DNA from: Eriocheir sinensis
Taxonomy: Eukaryota > Arthropoda > Malacostraca > Decapoda > Varunidae
Assembly: GCF_024679095.1 (NCBI RefSeq)
Contig: NC_066562.1
Coordinates: 8,228,898 to 8,292,897, forward strand
Direction of reading: 5' to 3'
Length of the DNA: 64,000 nucleotides
Shown here in pieces: positions 1-8,490 of this stretch. A program made the translations under genes and the position numbers. The notes beneath the pieces are model-generated. The model saw only the letters and a list, made by a program, of their open reading frames with translations. It did not search any database and was not told the DNA's origin. The first letter of the stretch is position 1. The number at the start of each line of letters is the position of its first letter.

Positions 1-282
1 TGCATATACGACCACCATAGGGATAAATATACCGGGCATAGTAACACATTTCAGAATTCAGGCCTGTTTATCCCTTTCTCTCATTTTTGTTGATACGTTA
101 AAAAAATGTTACTGTTATGATATACTTCTCTTGGTATATACAACTAGGAGAGCAATGAATAGTATTTTTTTTCTTCCTCTTTCTCTTTTTTCTAATTATA
201 TTGCTGTGTTTCACTTTTTTTTTACTTGTTCTTCCTGTTTTTAATCTTTTTTTTCCTTTTCTCGTTCGTTGTCTTCTATTAG

Positions 283-367
283 TACAGACCTTACCTTACC
301 TAAACTTACCTAACTTAACCAAACCTTACCTTGCTTTACCTAACCTTCCTTTACTTTACCTTACCCC
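283..367. repeat. Degenerate CCTTA/CCTAA pentamer tract
   Basis: A run of CCTTACC, CCTAACC and related pentamers. This is the C-strand orientation of the arthropod telomere motif TTAGG mixed with TAAGG variants. It is short and degenerate, so it is an interstitial telomere-like tract and not a chromosome end. A longer tract in the opposite orientation lies at 17,687-18,045. Confidence 0.6.
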
Positions 368-555
368 CAAAAAGTGCTAATTATCAGTTTACCACACCTT
401 CAATATGTCTTTCTCTCCCCCATCAAGTTTAGGTTCAAGTTCTCTGTCTATCATTTCTTATTTTCTTCTTTTTCTCTTTGCACCCACAACCGGCATAGCA
501 ACAAACATTATCGTTATTCGGGTCTTGTCATCCCTTTCTCTCATTTTCCTAGATA

Positions 556-1145
556 CTACTTGCATATACGACCACCGTAGTAACTCAAGATACGACCACC
601 AATATTATTACGACTCGCATATACGACCACCGTAGTAACTCAAGATACTGTACGACTACCACTATTATTACTACTTGCATATACGACCACCGTAACTCAA
701 GATACGACCACCAATATTATTACGACTCGCATATACGACCACCATAGGAACTCAAGATACTGTACGACTACCACTATTATTACTACTTGCATATACGACC
801 ACCGCAACTCAAGATACGACCACCAATATTATTACTACTTGCATATACGACCACCATAGTAACTCAAGATACGACCACCAAAATTATTACGACTTGTGCA
901 TACGACCACCATAGTAACTCAAGATACGATCATCAATATCATTACGACTTGCACATACGACCACCATAGTAACTTAAGATACGACCACCAATATTATTAG
1001 GCCTACTACTTCCACATACGACCACCATAGTAACTCAAGATACGACCACCAATATCATTACGACTTGCACATACGACCACCATAGTAACTCAAGATACGA
1101 CCACCAATATCATTACGACGTGCACATACGACCACCTTAGCGACA
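556..1145. repeat. Minisatellite upstream of the first visible LIPT1 exon
   Basis: About ten imperfect units of roughly 53-61 bp. Each contains two copies of TACGACCACC, separated by CATAGTAACTCAAGA on one side and an AATATTATTACGACTTG-like spacer on the other. A related half unit opens the window at position 1. The array ends about 75 bp before the LIPT1 splice acceptor. The open frames here (for example 787-969) are artefacts of the repeat. Confidence 0.9.
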
Positions 1146-1219
1146 AATACGACCGGCCTAGTAGCGGACATCATCAGTATTCAAGCTTCTTCATCCCTTT
1201 CTCTCCTTTTTTTTCTTAG

Positions 1220-1331
1220 GTACAACCGGCACAGCAACTTGGAGGTCATCTGCCGGGCGTTGAACCACGACTTTGGGATCCAGGCTCACCCCAACCCTCG
1301 GGACGACATCATTGTGGACCACGATCATAAG
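1220..1331 (+). CDS. LIPT1: LIPT1 exon (first visible)
   Basis: The acceptor TTTTCTTAG precedes a single G that completes a codon from an upstream exon. The donor is AAG|GTGAGG. It encodes YNRHSNLEVICRALNHDFGI through DHDHK, the end of the core ligase fold before the catalytic lysine. Confidence 0.9.
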
Positions 1332-4300
1332 GTGAGGTGGTTTTAATAGGTCTGATGGCAGGTTACTCAAGGGTGGTTGGTCACTGTTACGGTCTCTCAG
1401 ATTCCTTTTGTTCCCTTTTCTTGTCTCCCTCTGACTATTCTTCATTATTTTTCCTTTTTTTCCATTAGTCTTCGCTGTCCTTTCCCTCCTTTCTCTTGCT
1501 TAATTAGTCTGTCACAATCACCAACAGCTCCAGTGCTTTTTTTCTTTCCCTCAGTTTCTTCTTTGTACTCTTTCATATCGCTTACATTTCTTTTTTTCCC
1601 TCATTGTTTTCTTTCTTTAATATCTCGTCCTTCCTTTCTTCAGTTCAGTCTACCTCAACCACCATCAACACTATCTATTTCCTTTCCCTCAGTTCCCTTT
1701 TTTAATTACTCTTTCATATCTCTAACATTTCTTTCCTCCCCATTGTTTTCTTTCTGTAATTTCTCGTTCATCCATACCTTAATTTAGTCTACCCCAACCA
1801 CCACCAACACCACCTGTTTATCTGTACGTGTTCAGGCATCCACTAATGTTCCTTCCTTTTTAGTTAGGTACTCTTTCATATCTCTAACATTTTTTTCTTC
1901 CCCCATTATTTTCTTTCTTTAATATCTCGTCCATCCATTCCTTAGTTTAGTCTACCCCAACCACCACCAACACCACCTGGTTATCTGTACTTGTTGAGGC
2001 ATCCACTATTGTTGTTTTGGGTGAGGTAATGCAATGTTATGATATCGGGTTCTTGTGTCAAAGTCCTCCCAGTTAATTGATAAGGCTGAAGAGGGTCATG
2101 TGTGTGCTGCTCTTATGGATGTTGTGTTAGATTAGATTATAAGTATTGTTGTCTTTCCCTTGGTTATTTTTAGGGTTTTCTGTATTGATTTGTCTCTTGT
2201 TTTTCATGTTTTTTTTTTCTTTCATTTTAAGGTTTTTATTTATATCTCTTGGTTTTTCATTCTCATTTCCTTTTCTTTTTGTTATTTTCTTCCTTCTTTC
2301 ATTCCTTACTTTCTTTGTTATCTAATTTTTTCTTTTGCTTTCTCTTTTCTATTTGCTTTTTTCTTCTTTCATTTCTTACTTTCTCTGTTGAATGTCTAAT
2401 TCTTCCTCTTTCTTTCCCTTTTTTTCTTTCATTGTCTTTTTTCTTCCTTCCTTCTTTCTTTACTTCCTTTGTCTCTCTTCCTTTATTATGTGTTTCTCTC
2501 CTCTTTCTCATTACCCTTTTCTTCCATCCTTTCTTTTGTCTTCACTTCCTGTCTTCCATCCCCTTTGTTTTCACTCTCTACTATCTTATTAATATTTGCT
2601 TCTTGGCCTGCTTGACACACTTTCTTCTTCTTCCTCCTCCTCTTCTTCTTTTTCCTCCTCCTCCTCCTCCTCTTCTTCTTTTTCCTCCTCCTCTTCCTGT
2701 TTGTGTTGGCAGCATCAAGGTTATCCACATCTGACATTTACCTTAATTTCAATATCAGTTTTTCCTCAATAACCTAAATTAGAGCTATTTATTATTATTA
2801 CTCTATTATTTACGGCTTAACGAGGGTAGCAGTTGCTCATCTACTTGCTTGTGTGATGACGCAAAGGAATTTAAATCATAGAGGAAAAGGTGTGAAGATG
2901 AGGGCGGATGAAGATGAGGTAGAAATAGTTTGATGGTGATGCAGATTTAGAACTGTAGCCGTGGGAGATGAAGGACTTTGCTCATCTTAAAATATAGTGT
3001 TGCGTGTATAAGGTTTTGTTTTATATAATTCATCTTTTTTCTTGTTTTTTGTTCTTGATCATCTTCTTCCTCTCTCGTTATATTTCATGATGTTAAAATT
3101 ATGTTGTGTGTGTAAGGTTTTGTTTTATATAATTCATCTTTTTCTAGTTTTTTGTTCTTTATCATCTCTCTCGTTATATTTCTTGACGTTAAAATAGTGC
3201 TGTGTGTGTAAGGTTTGGTTTTATATAATTCTTCATCTTCTTTTTTGTTTTAGTTTGCCTTTAATATTGTTCTTGTTTTCCTGTTCTTATTTTCTTCCTC
3301 TCGTTCTATTTCTTGATGTTAAAATTGTGCTGTAAGGTTAATTTTAGGTTTATATTCTTCTTTATTTTTATTTTTTTACTTTTTTATTTAGTTTTCAATA
3401 TCGTTCTTGTTTTCCAGTTCATGATTTTGTTCTTCCTCTCGTTCTTTTTCTTGATGTTTTCCTCCTTCTGATTTTGTTCTTGTTCTTCCTGTTCTTTTTC
3501 TCTACAAGTATCAAGTTTAATTTCTCCCTCTTGCTCTTGTTACTAACTTTGCTGCTTTCATTCAAAATTTCTTATCTTTTATTTGTGTGTACCACATCTA
3601 TTTTTTCATCTCTTGTTTATACCTTACCATTCTATCATTCTATCTTATCATCCTCTCTATCATATCTTTTTCCCCTTTTTCTACTTGTCATCTTGTACCT
3701 ATCTAATTGTACAGCAGTCTATCAGTCCTTGTTATTATTATGAACTTTTTAATTTTCCCGATCTCATTAATCACTACGTCTCTTTTGGCTATTCCTCTTA
3801 ACTTTTTTTCATCATTGTTTTCCTTTTTTTGCCATCGAGTTGTTTCCTTTACTGTAAAAACAAACAAAGAAAGAAATCATTACAGTTCCCCTTCTTCTGG
3901 AGTCTACCATTGCTATACAGCCTCTCCCTTCTGCAGGAGTCTATCATTACTCAGTTCTCTCCCTTCTGCAGGAGTCGATCATTACTCAATTCTCTCCCTT
4001 CTGCAGGAGTCGATCATTACTCAATTCTCTCCCTTCTGCAGGAGTCGATCATTACTCAATTCTCTCCCTTCTGCAGGAGTCTATCATTACTCAGTTCTCT
4101 CCCTTCTGCAGGAGTCTATCATTACTCAGTTCTCTCCCTTCTGCAGGAGTCTATCATTACTCAGTTCTCTCCCTTCTGCAGGTGTCTGGTTCTGCCGCCA
4201 AGCTGGGCCGCACGACTGCCTACCACCACTGCACGCTGCTGGTGAACACGGACAGGCAGCAACTCAGGCTCTCTCTCAACGGGGACAAGGTGAGGTCATA

Positions 4301-4926
4301 AAGGGAGGTGGTGGTGACTGATTAACCAACTCAAGTTATGACTCAGTTCTGATAAGTACATACTTCATTTAGTGGGTCAGGACCTGATTATATGAAACTA
4401 ACAAGGACCAGTTCTCTCTCTCTCTCTCTCTCTCCCTCTATCTCTCAGAACTTTGGACTTTGTCTGTAAATATTGATGACATTCAGTATATTGTCTCATG
4501 TTATCTGTTTATCTGTTCTTAATATGCACTCACACAGCCTTGACTTGCATTCTCTCTCTCTCTCTCACTCTCTCTCCCTGGGGGGTGGGGGCTCCTTGGC
4601 ACACCCTCAAGGAGGCCTCCACATGCTATTTATTCCTGTTGTGGCTCCTTGTTCATAAGACTATTTAGAAGGAAGAGTGGAGGGTGTTGACATGAGAACC
4701 GGGTAGGGCACGTAGTAATGGGTTTAAACTGGATAAATTCAGATTCAGCAGGGACATAGGCAAAAATTGGTTTACTAACAGAGTGGTGGATGAGTGGAAC
4801 AGGCTGAGCAGTCATGTGGTGAGTGCCAATACAATTGTCACATTCAAAAATAGATTAGATAAATTCATGGACAGTGATATTAGGTGGGGCTAGATTCACA
4901 GGAGCTGCCTTGTACATGCCTGCCGG

Positions 4927-4964
<38 letters not shown>

Positions 4965-6632
4965 CAATGGAGGCAGCTCAAGGCCCCATAATCGCTGCTC
5001 CATCTTGCAGACTCCTTCGTTCTTATGTTCTTATTACTCTGAGACCCTTCTTGTACGGCATTCCCTCTTCCCACTGCAAGATCACTCCTATTCCTCCTCC
5101 TACCCTATCATCATACCCTCTTCCCTCCCCACAGCCTACCCTGCCACCCCTCTCCCTCCTTTTTCTATTTTTGGCCCATTGCTCCAGTAAACTTTCATGA
5201 TGGGGTCTAGTGGTCAGCCCCAGCTCAATGGTGTCACAGGCAACTTTTTATAATGACGCCATTCTTCCTTGGCTCATATTGCCCCCTAGAGCTCCACTTG
5301 ATCCTCTTCAGAGTTTCGCTAGAATCCGGGTTGATAGGAGGTCACCCATTAGAGTCTGGGTTGATAGGAGGTCACCTGTTAGAGTCTGGGTTGATAGGAG
5401 GTCACCTGTTAGAGTCTGGGTTGATAGGAGGTCACCTGTTAGAGTCTGGGTTGTTAGGAGTTCACCAGGACAGCATGTGAGCAGTCTAGGGCACTTGGCG
5501 ATAACTGAATCCCCCCCCCCCTCCCTCCCCTCCCTATACCTTTCTACCCTTCCTCCCACCCCTAACTCGCCGCTTCCCCCTCAGAGCATCAAGAGCAAGG
5601 CCACAGCGAGCGTCCCGGCCCACGTGATGAACCTCAGCGAGCTCCAGCCGAACATCAACGTGGAACAAGTCCTGACCAGCGTGGGCAAGGCGTTCCTGGG
5701 CCAAGATCATCACCTGGCCAACGGCTTCACCCTCGTCAACCCCAGCGATGAGTGGTTCCCTGGTGAGTGAGTAGTGGGGTGCATGTTGAGGAGTGAGTGT
5801 CGTATGAGGTGTGAGTTGTGTGTGTGGATGTGATGATGATGAGCAAAGAAGGCCAAATCCGTGCCAATCGCAGCGGACAGGTTAACATATATATCTTGGG
5901 TGGTAGAGGACAAAGGATATATAAACATTCTGCACCCAAAAACACATATTCGACAAGGTTTTCGCAGGAGTTGTGGGCACTTCCAAGGGTAATTTTATGA
6001 CCCTGGTGGTAGTTTGACCCTTCTTCTGTACCATGAACCTAAAGAAACACATATTTAACAAGGTTTTTGCAGGAATTGTGGGCATTTCCAAGGGTACTTT
6101 TATGACCCTGGCGGTGGTTTGACTCTTCTTCTGTACCATGAACCTAAAGAAACACATATTTAACAAGGTTTTCGCAGGAATTGTGGGCATTTCCAAGGGT
6201 ACTTTTATGACCCTGGCGGTGGTTTGACTCTTCTTCTGTACCATGAACCTAAAGAAACACATATTTAACAAGGTTTTCGCAGGAATTGTGGGCATTTCCA
6301 AGGGTACTTTTATGACCCTGGCGGTGGTATGACTCTTCCTCTGTACGATGAACCTCAAAAAACACTCAGTAACCGACCTAATCTCCTTTTTGGGCTCTGA
6401 AAATAGTTGTTGTAAGACTATAAGACCAACCAAGACTAGCTACGAGTGATGCTGATATTGCTGCAAAGACGACTTCCACTCAGCACATGTCTTGGGTAGT
6501 GAGATGTTAAGACAATGAGCCAAGAATACACGATGGAGGGTGGTGGGACAGGGTGCATGCTAAACCTGACTGGGATGTATTGCAAGGACAACCATCAAGG
6601 ATCCTTATGTATGAATGCTTGTATCCAGGCAG

Positions 6633-6682
<50 letters not shown>

Positions 6683-6848
6683 CTCTTTTCGCCTTTCTTT
6701 TTCTTCTTTTTTCTTCGTCTTTGTGTTTCCGTATTTTTTATTATATTTTCACATTCATGGTGCAGAGAGAAGCCTTGTTAAACTATCACTAGGCTCATAA
6801 AACTACCCATGGAAATACTCACGATAACCTCTACCAAAGCCTTACCAA

Positions 6849-6923
<75 letters not shown>

Positions 6924-8490
6924 AGCCCCAAAATGCTTGAAAATATGGGCTTAAGAATGGAAAAACTATACTCATAAAACTACCCATGGAAACACCCACA
7001 ATAACCTCGACGAAAACCTTACCAAATGTGTGTGTGTGTGTGTGTGTGTGTGCGCGTCCCAAAATGTTTAACCTGTCCGCTGCGATTGGTATGGATTTGA
7101 CCTTCACTGGTAGCCTGGTAACATGTACTCCCAGGTCTTTCTCTGCCTCTGTGGTGGATAGTGGAGTGTTTCCCATGTGGTATTGGTGTGCTGGATATCC
7201 CCTCCCAAGGTGTAGGAATTGTAGCAGCCATTTTTGTTCCACTCCTGTAGCTTGGTGATGTCTTCTTGTAGGAAATCCACAGCCAAGGGGTTAAGAATGC
7301 GGGCCTAAGAGTGCGTTGTTTTCCAGGCCTGGCGGAACTTGAGGCCGTCCTGCGTTCCTCCCGGTGGCTTGAGGGACAGACCCCGCGTTGCACCATCACC
7401 CGCCGTTTGCCCATCCCCCAAGGCCTGCTCCCCCATGCCTCAAACACCTCCCTGGCCGTCACTGTGCAGGTAAGACCCTTCCTTTGGTCACTCTGTATCT
7501 TAATATTTCCCATACCTGTCTGGCTTCTCTCTGAACAATATTACTTTTCTTCCTTTCCTAATTCTAGTTGCTTAAGGATATTTCAGTTATCCTGCTTGCC
7601 ATCCTTCTCTTAATACCATTCTTTCCCTCTTCTTTTGGTCACTGTATCTTAATATTTCCCATACCTGTCTGGCTTCTCTGAACAATATTACTTTTCTTCC
7701 TTTCCTAATTCTAGTTGCTTAAGGATATTTCAGTTATCCTGCTTGCCATCCTTCTCTTAATACCATTCTTTCCCTCTTCCTTTGGTCACTCTGTATCGTA
7801 ATCTTTCCCATACCTGTCTGGCTTCTCTCTGAACAATATTACTTTTCTTCCTTTCCTAATTCTAGTTGCTTAAGGATATTTCTGTTTTTATCCTGCTTGC
7901 CATCCTTCTCCAAACACCATTCTTTCCTCTCCTTTCTTTCTGTCCTTCAAGACCCTCTCAGCACACTCAATCCTGCTACTTCCAACTCTCTCACTCCAAT
8001 ACTCATTCACCCTATTGATCCACTTCACAGGCGGTCTTCCCCTGACACCCCCTCCCTCAATCCTTCCCTCATACACTCTCTTCACAAGTTCATTCTCCCC
8101 AATTTTCAACACGTGTCCAAACCATCTGAGCGCACCATGCTTCACCCACTCCATCACTCCACTCCTTTCGCTGTCACGCCCTTCATTTTCTCCTTCCCAA
8201 TATCAGTTTTTCAAGCCTGCCATGACCTTTTAAATTCCTTACTCGACTTAACATTTCAGGCCTATCATGGACTCGTGGAGGAGGTGAGGATGGAGGAGGA
8301 CGTGGTGAAGGAGGAGGAGGGTGTGGCAGAGCTCCTACAGGACATCGGGGCAGGGCTGAAGGGCGCCCCGTACACCCCAGACACCTTCAACATTATCGCC
8401 GGTCGCCTTCGCTTCACCCCCGCCCTCGCCGACATGCACTTTCCCGCCTCTGCCCGGCCGCCACCCACCCCCACACGCTCCGTCATTTGA
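1220..8490 (+). CDS. LIPT1: Lipoyltransferase 1, mitochondrial (LIPT1), 5'-partial gene of five visible exons
   Basis: LIPT1 belongs to the LplA/LipB/BirA lipoate-protein ligase fold. In animals it moves lipoyl groups onto the E2 subunits of mitochondrial 2-oxoacid dehydrogenases. Joining 1220-1331, 4182-4289, 5585-5762, 7327-7469 and 8260-8490 gives 256 aa in one frame with GT-AG junctions and compatible phases. Family landmarks in order: YNRHSNLEVICRAL, then K-VSGSAAKLGRTTAYHHC, then KATASVPAHVMNL, then LVNPSDEWFPG, then RWLEGQTPRCTI, and a C-terminal accessory domain ending in a TGA stop. The lysine at the first exon junction (codon 1329-1331), in the K-[IV]-SG-[ST]-A motif, is at the position of the conserved catalytic lysine. 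Human LIPT1 has 373 aa, so roughly 115-125 N-terminal residues, including the transit peptide and the RR-GGG loop, should lie left of the window. The last exon encodes an unusual Pro/Arg-rich end. Confidence 0.93.
1565..2015. repeat. Three ~150-bp degenerate tandem units in LIPT1 intron
   Basis: Units begin with CTTTCATATCTCTAACATTT and end with TAGTCTACCCCAACCACCA plus a CATCCACTA tail. They are pyrimidine-rich and non-coding. They lie inside the 2.85-kb intron 1332-4181; the rest of that intron is T/C-rich with no gene seen. Confidence 0.7.
2990..3465. repeat. ~105-130-bp tandem units in LIPT1 intron
   Basis: About four diverged copies of a unit containing GTGTAAGGTTTTGTTTTATA, a T-rich stretch and CTCTCGTTATATTTCTTGA. 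Copies start near 2990, 3092, 3190 and 3318. Confidence 0.7.
3922..4181 (+). repeat. 35-bp tandem array, each unit carrying a 3' splice-site-like pyrimidine tract and CTGCAG
   Basis: CTGCAG preceded by CTCTCCCTT occurs at 3931, 3966, 4001, 4036, 4071, 4106, 4141 and 4176, an exact 35-bp period. The eighth copy is the acceptor of the second visible LIPT1 exon. The array is therefore a tandem duplication of a functional splice acceptor with about 19 bp of its upstream intron. Two overlapping open frames run through it (3707-4321 and 3829-4245), but neither matches the LIPT1 frame. Confidence 0.92.
4182..4289 (+). CDS. LIPT1: LIPT1 exon 2 (of those visible)
   Basis: Begins directly after CTGCAG with GTGTCTGGT (VSGSAAKLGRTTAYHHCTLL) and ends GACAAG|GTGAGG. 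It carries the SG-S-A motif and the TTAYHHCTLL block, which is nearly invariant in LIPT1. Confidence 0.93.
4723..4893 (+). pseudogene. Non-LTR retrotransposon: C-terminal end of reverse-transcriptase ORF (CR1/Jockey-like)
   Basis: One frame reads FKLDKFRFSRDIGKNWFTNR, then VVDEWNRLSSHVVSANTIVT, then FKNRLDKFMDSDIRWG and a TAG stop. This is the typical end of CR1/Jockey-type ORF2 proteins. It is followed by a 3' UTR-like segment and a poly-T run at about 4930-4961. It is 5'-truncated and inert, and lies in a LIPT1 intron in sense orientation. Confidence 0.75.
4894..5045 (+). mobile_element. Retroelement 3' tail with T tract
   Basis: GGAGCTGCCTTGTACATGCC, CTGCCGGCCTC, about 30 T, ACAATGGAGGCAGCTCAAGG, then GCAGACTCCTTCGTTCTTAT. 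The last block recurs inverted at about 45,136-45,175 (AAGAACATAAGAACGTAAGG). The AGGCAGCTCAAGG core recurs at 28.88, 39.82 (inverted), 60.25 and 63.42 kb. Confidence 0.65.
5318..5467. repeat. 30-bp tandem repeat, five copies
   Basis: Unit GAGTCTGGGTTGATAGGAGG followed by TCACCTGTTA. It ends about 118 bp before the acceptor of LIPT1 exon 3. The period is a multiple of three, so the frames stay open on both strands (5253-5480 and 5308-5559). These are not genes. Confidence 0.9.
5585..5762 (+). CDS. LIPT1: LIPT1 exon 3 (of those visible)
   Basis: Acceptor CCCCTCAG, donor CCTG|GTGAGT, ending in phase 1. It encodes SIKSKATASVPAHVMNL through FTLVNPSDEWFPG, matching the end of the LIPT1 catalytic domain. 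Confidence 0.93.
5850..5885 (-). mobile_element. Solo end of TTAA-flanked element carrying reverse-transcriptase sequence
   Basis: GGCCAAATCCGTGCCAATCG then CAGCGGACAGGTTAA. This matches one terminus of the elements at 7068-7294 and 52,331-52,580. Only this end is recognisable here. Confidence 0.55.
5930..6425 (-). repeat. Dispersed repeat DR-1, four tandem copies of its core
   Basis: About 106-bp units containing CACATATTTAACAAGGTTTT, GCAGGAATTGTGGGCATTTC and CTTCTTCTGTACCATGAACC. Starts are near 5942, 6046, 6154 and 6257. The reverse strand is open for 183 codons because the units share a frame, but it is not a gene: the same DR-1 sequence recurs at 6.76, 6.97, 39.5, 44.75, 57.36 and 59.4 kb in both orientations with frame breaks. 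Confidence 0.85.
6635..6680. repeat. (GT)n microsatellite
   Basis: About 23 uninterrupted GT units in the LIPT1 intron between exons 3 and 4. Confidence 0.97.
6755..6958 (+). repeat. DR-1 copy with expanded (GT)35
   Basis: TTCATGGTGCAGAGAGAAGC, then CTCATAAAACTACCCATGGA, then CCTTACCAAATGTGTGTG. The microsatellite at 6851-6920 starts exactly where other DR-1 copies read AAATGTGTG, and is followed by the DR-1 tail AAGCCCCAAAATGCTTGA. Confidence 0.85.
6970..7067 (+). repeat. DR-1 copy with shorter (GT)n, interrupted by a TTAA insertion
   Basis: CATAAAACTACCCATGGAAA, then ACCTTACCAAATG, then a GT tract at 7028-7052, then CGTCCCAAAATGT. The DR-1 tail resumes after the inserted element, at TTAAGAATGCGGGCCTAAG (7291 onward). 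Confidence 0.8.
7068..7294 (-). mobile_element. TTAA-flanked non-autonomous element carrying a reverse-transcriptase fragment
   Basis: Ends are TTAACCTGTCCGCTGCGATT and (reverse) TTAACCCCTTGGCTGTGGAT. Inside, on the minus strand, is a broken reading of a non-LTR reverse transcriptase (DFLQEDITKLQEWNK; YPAHQYHMGNTPLSTT; EAEKDLGVHVT). The same composite with the same boundaries is at 52,331-52,580 in inverse orientation. TTAA on both sides suggests a piggyBac-type insertion. The surrounding DR-1 sequence supports an empty-site reading, because the DR-1 copy at 44.89 kb reads TTAAGAATACGG uninterrupted. Confidence 0.7.
7327..7469 (+). CDS. LIPT1: LIPT1 exon 4 (of those visible)
   Basis: Acceptor TTTTCCAG, donor GTGCAG|GTAAGA. 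The first two bases complete the glycine codon left by the previous exon. It encodes LAELEAVLRSSRWLEGQTPR and the first strands of the accessory domain. Confidence 0.9.
7478..7925. repeat. ~150-bp tandem repeat, three copies
   Basis: GGTCACTCTGTATCTTAATA, CTGTCTGGCTTCTCTCTGAA and TTGCTTAAGGATATTTC repeat with starts near 7486, 7637 and 7784. Located in the last LIPT1 intron. Confidence 0.85.
7888..8157 (-). pseudogene. Non-LTR retrotransposon ORF2 C-terminal fragment
   Basis: The reverse strand reads ALRWFGHVLKIGENELVKRV, YEGRIEGGGVRGRPPVKWIN, RVNEYWSERVGSS. The RWFGHV...GRPPVKW pattern is the C-terminal tail seen in many LINE ORF2 proteins. It is antisense to LIPT1, inside its last intron, and ends about 100 bp before the last exon. 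It is a truncated remnant with no catalytic motifs. Confidence 0.75.
8260..8490 (+). CDS. LIPT1: LIPT1 terminal exon with stop
   Basis: Acceptor ACATTTCAG. It encodes AYHGLVEEVRMEEDVVKEEE, then TPDTFNIIAGRLRF and a Pro/Arg-rich end before TGA at 8488-8490. The acidic helix and the TPDTFNII block correspond to the LIPT1 accessory domain; the last ~20 residues look lineage-specific. Confidence 0.88.
   Translation, partial: AYHGLVEEVRMEEDVVKEEEGVAELLQDIGAGLKGAPYTPDTFNIIAGRLRFTPALADMHFPASARPPPTPTRSVI

Noticed and set aside
3707..4321. 204-codon frame through the 35-bp array
   Set aside because: It runs out of frame over the LIPT1 exon; the repeat has no stops in several frames.
5882..6433. 183-codon minus-strand open frame with repeated motif (MVQKKSQTTARVIKVPLEMP)
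   Set aside because: It is four tandem copies of DR-1; other copies of the same DNA elsewhere in the window are broken or in other frames, so the frame is not conserved as protein.
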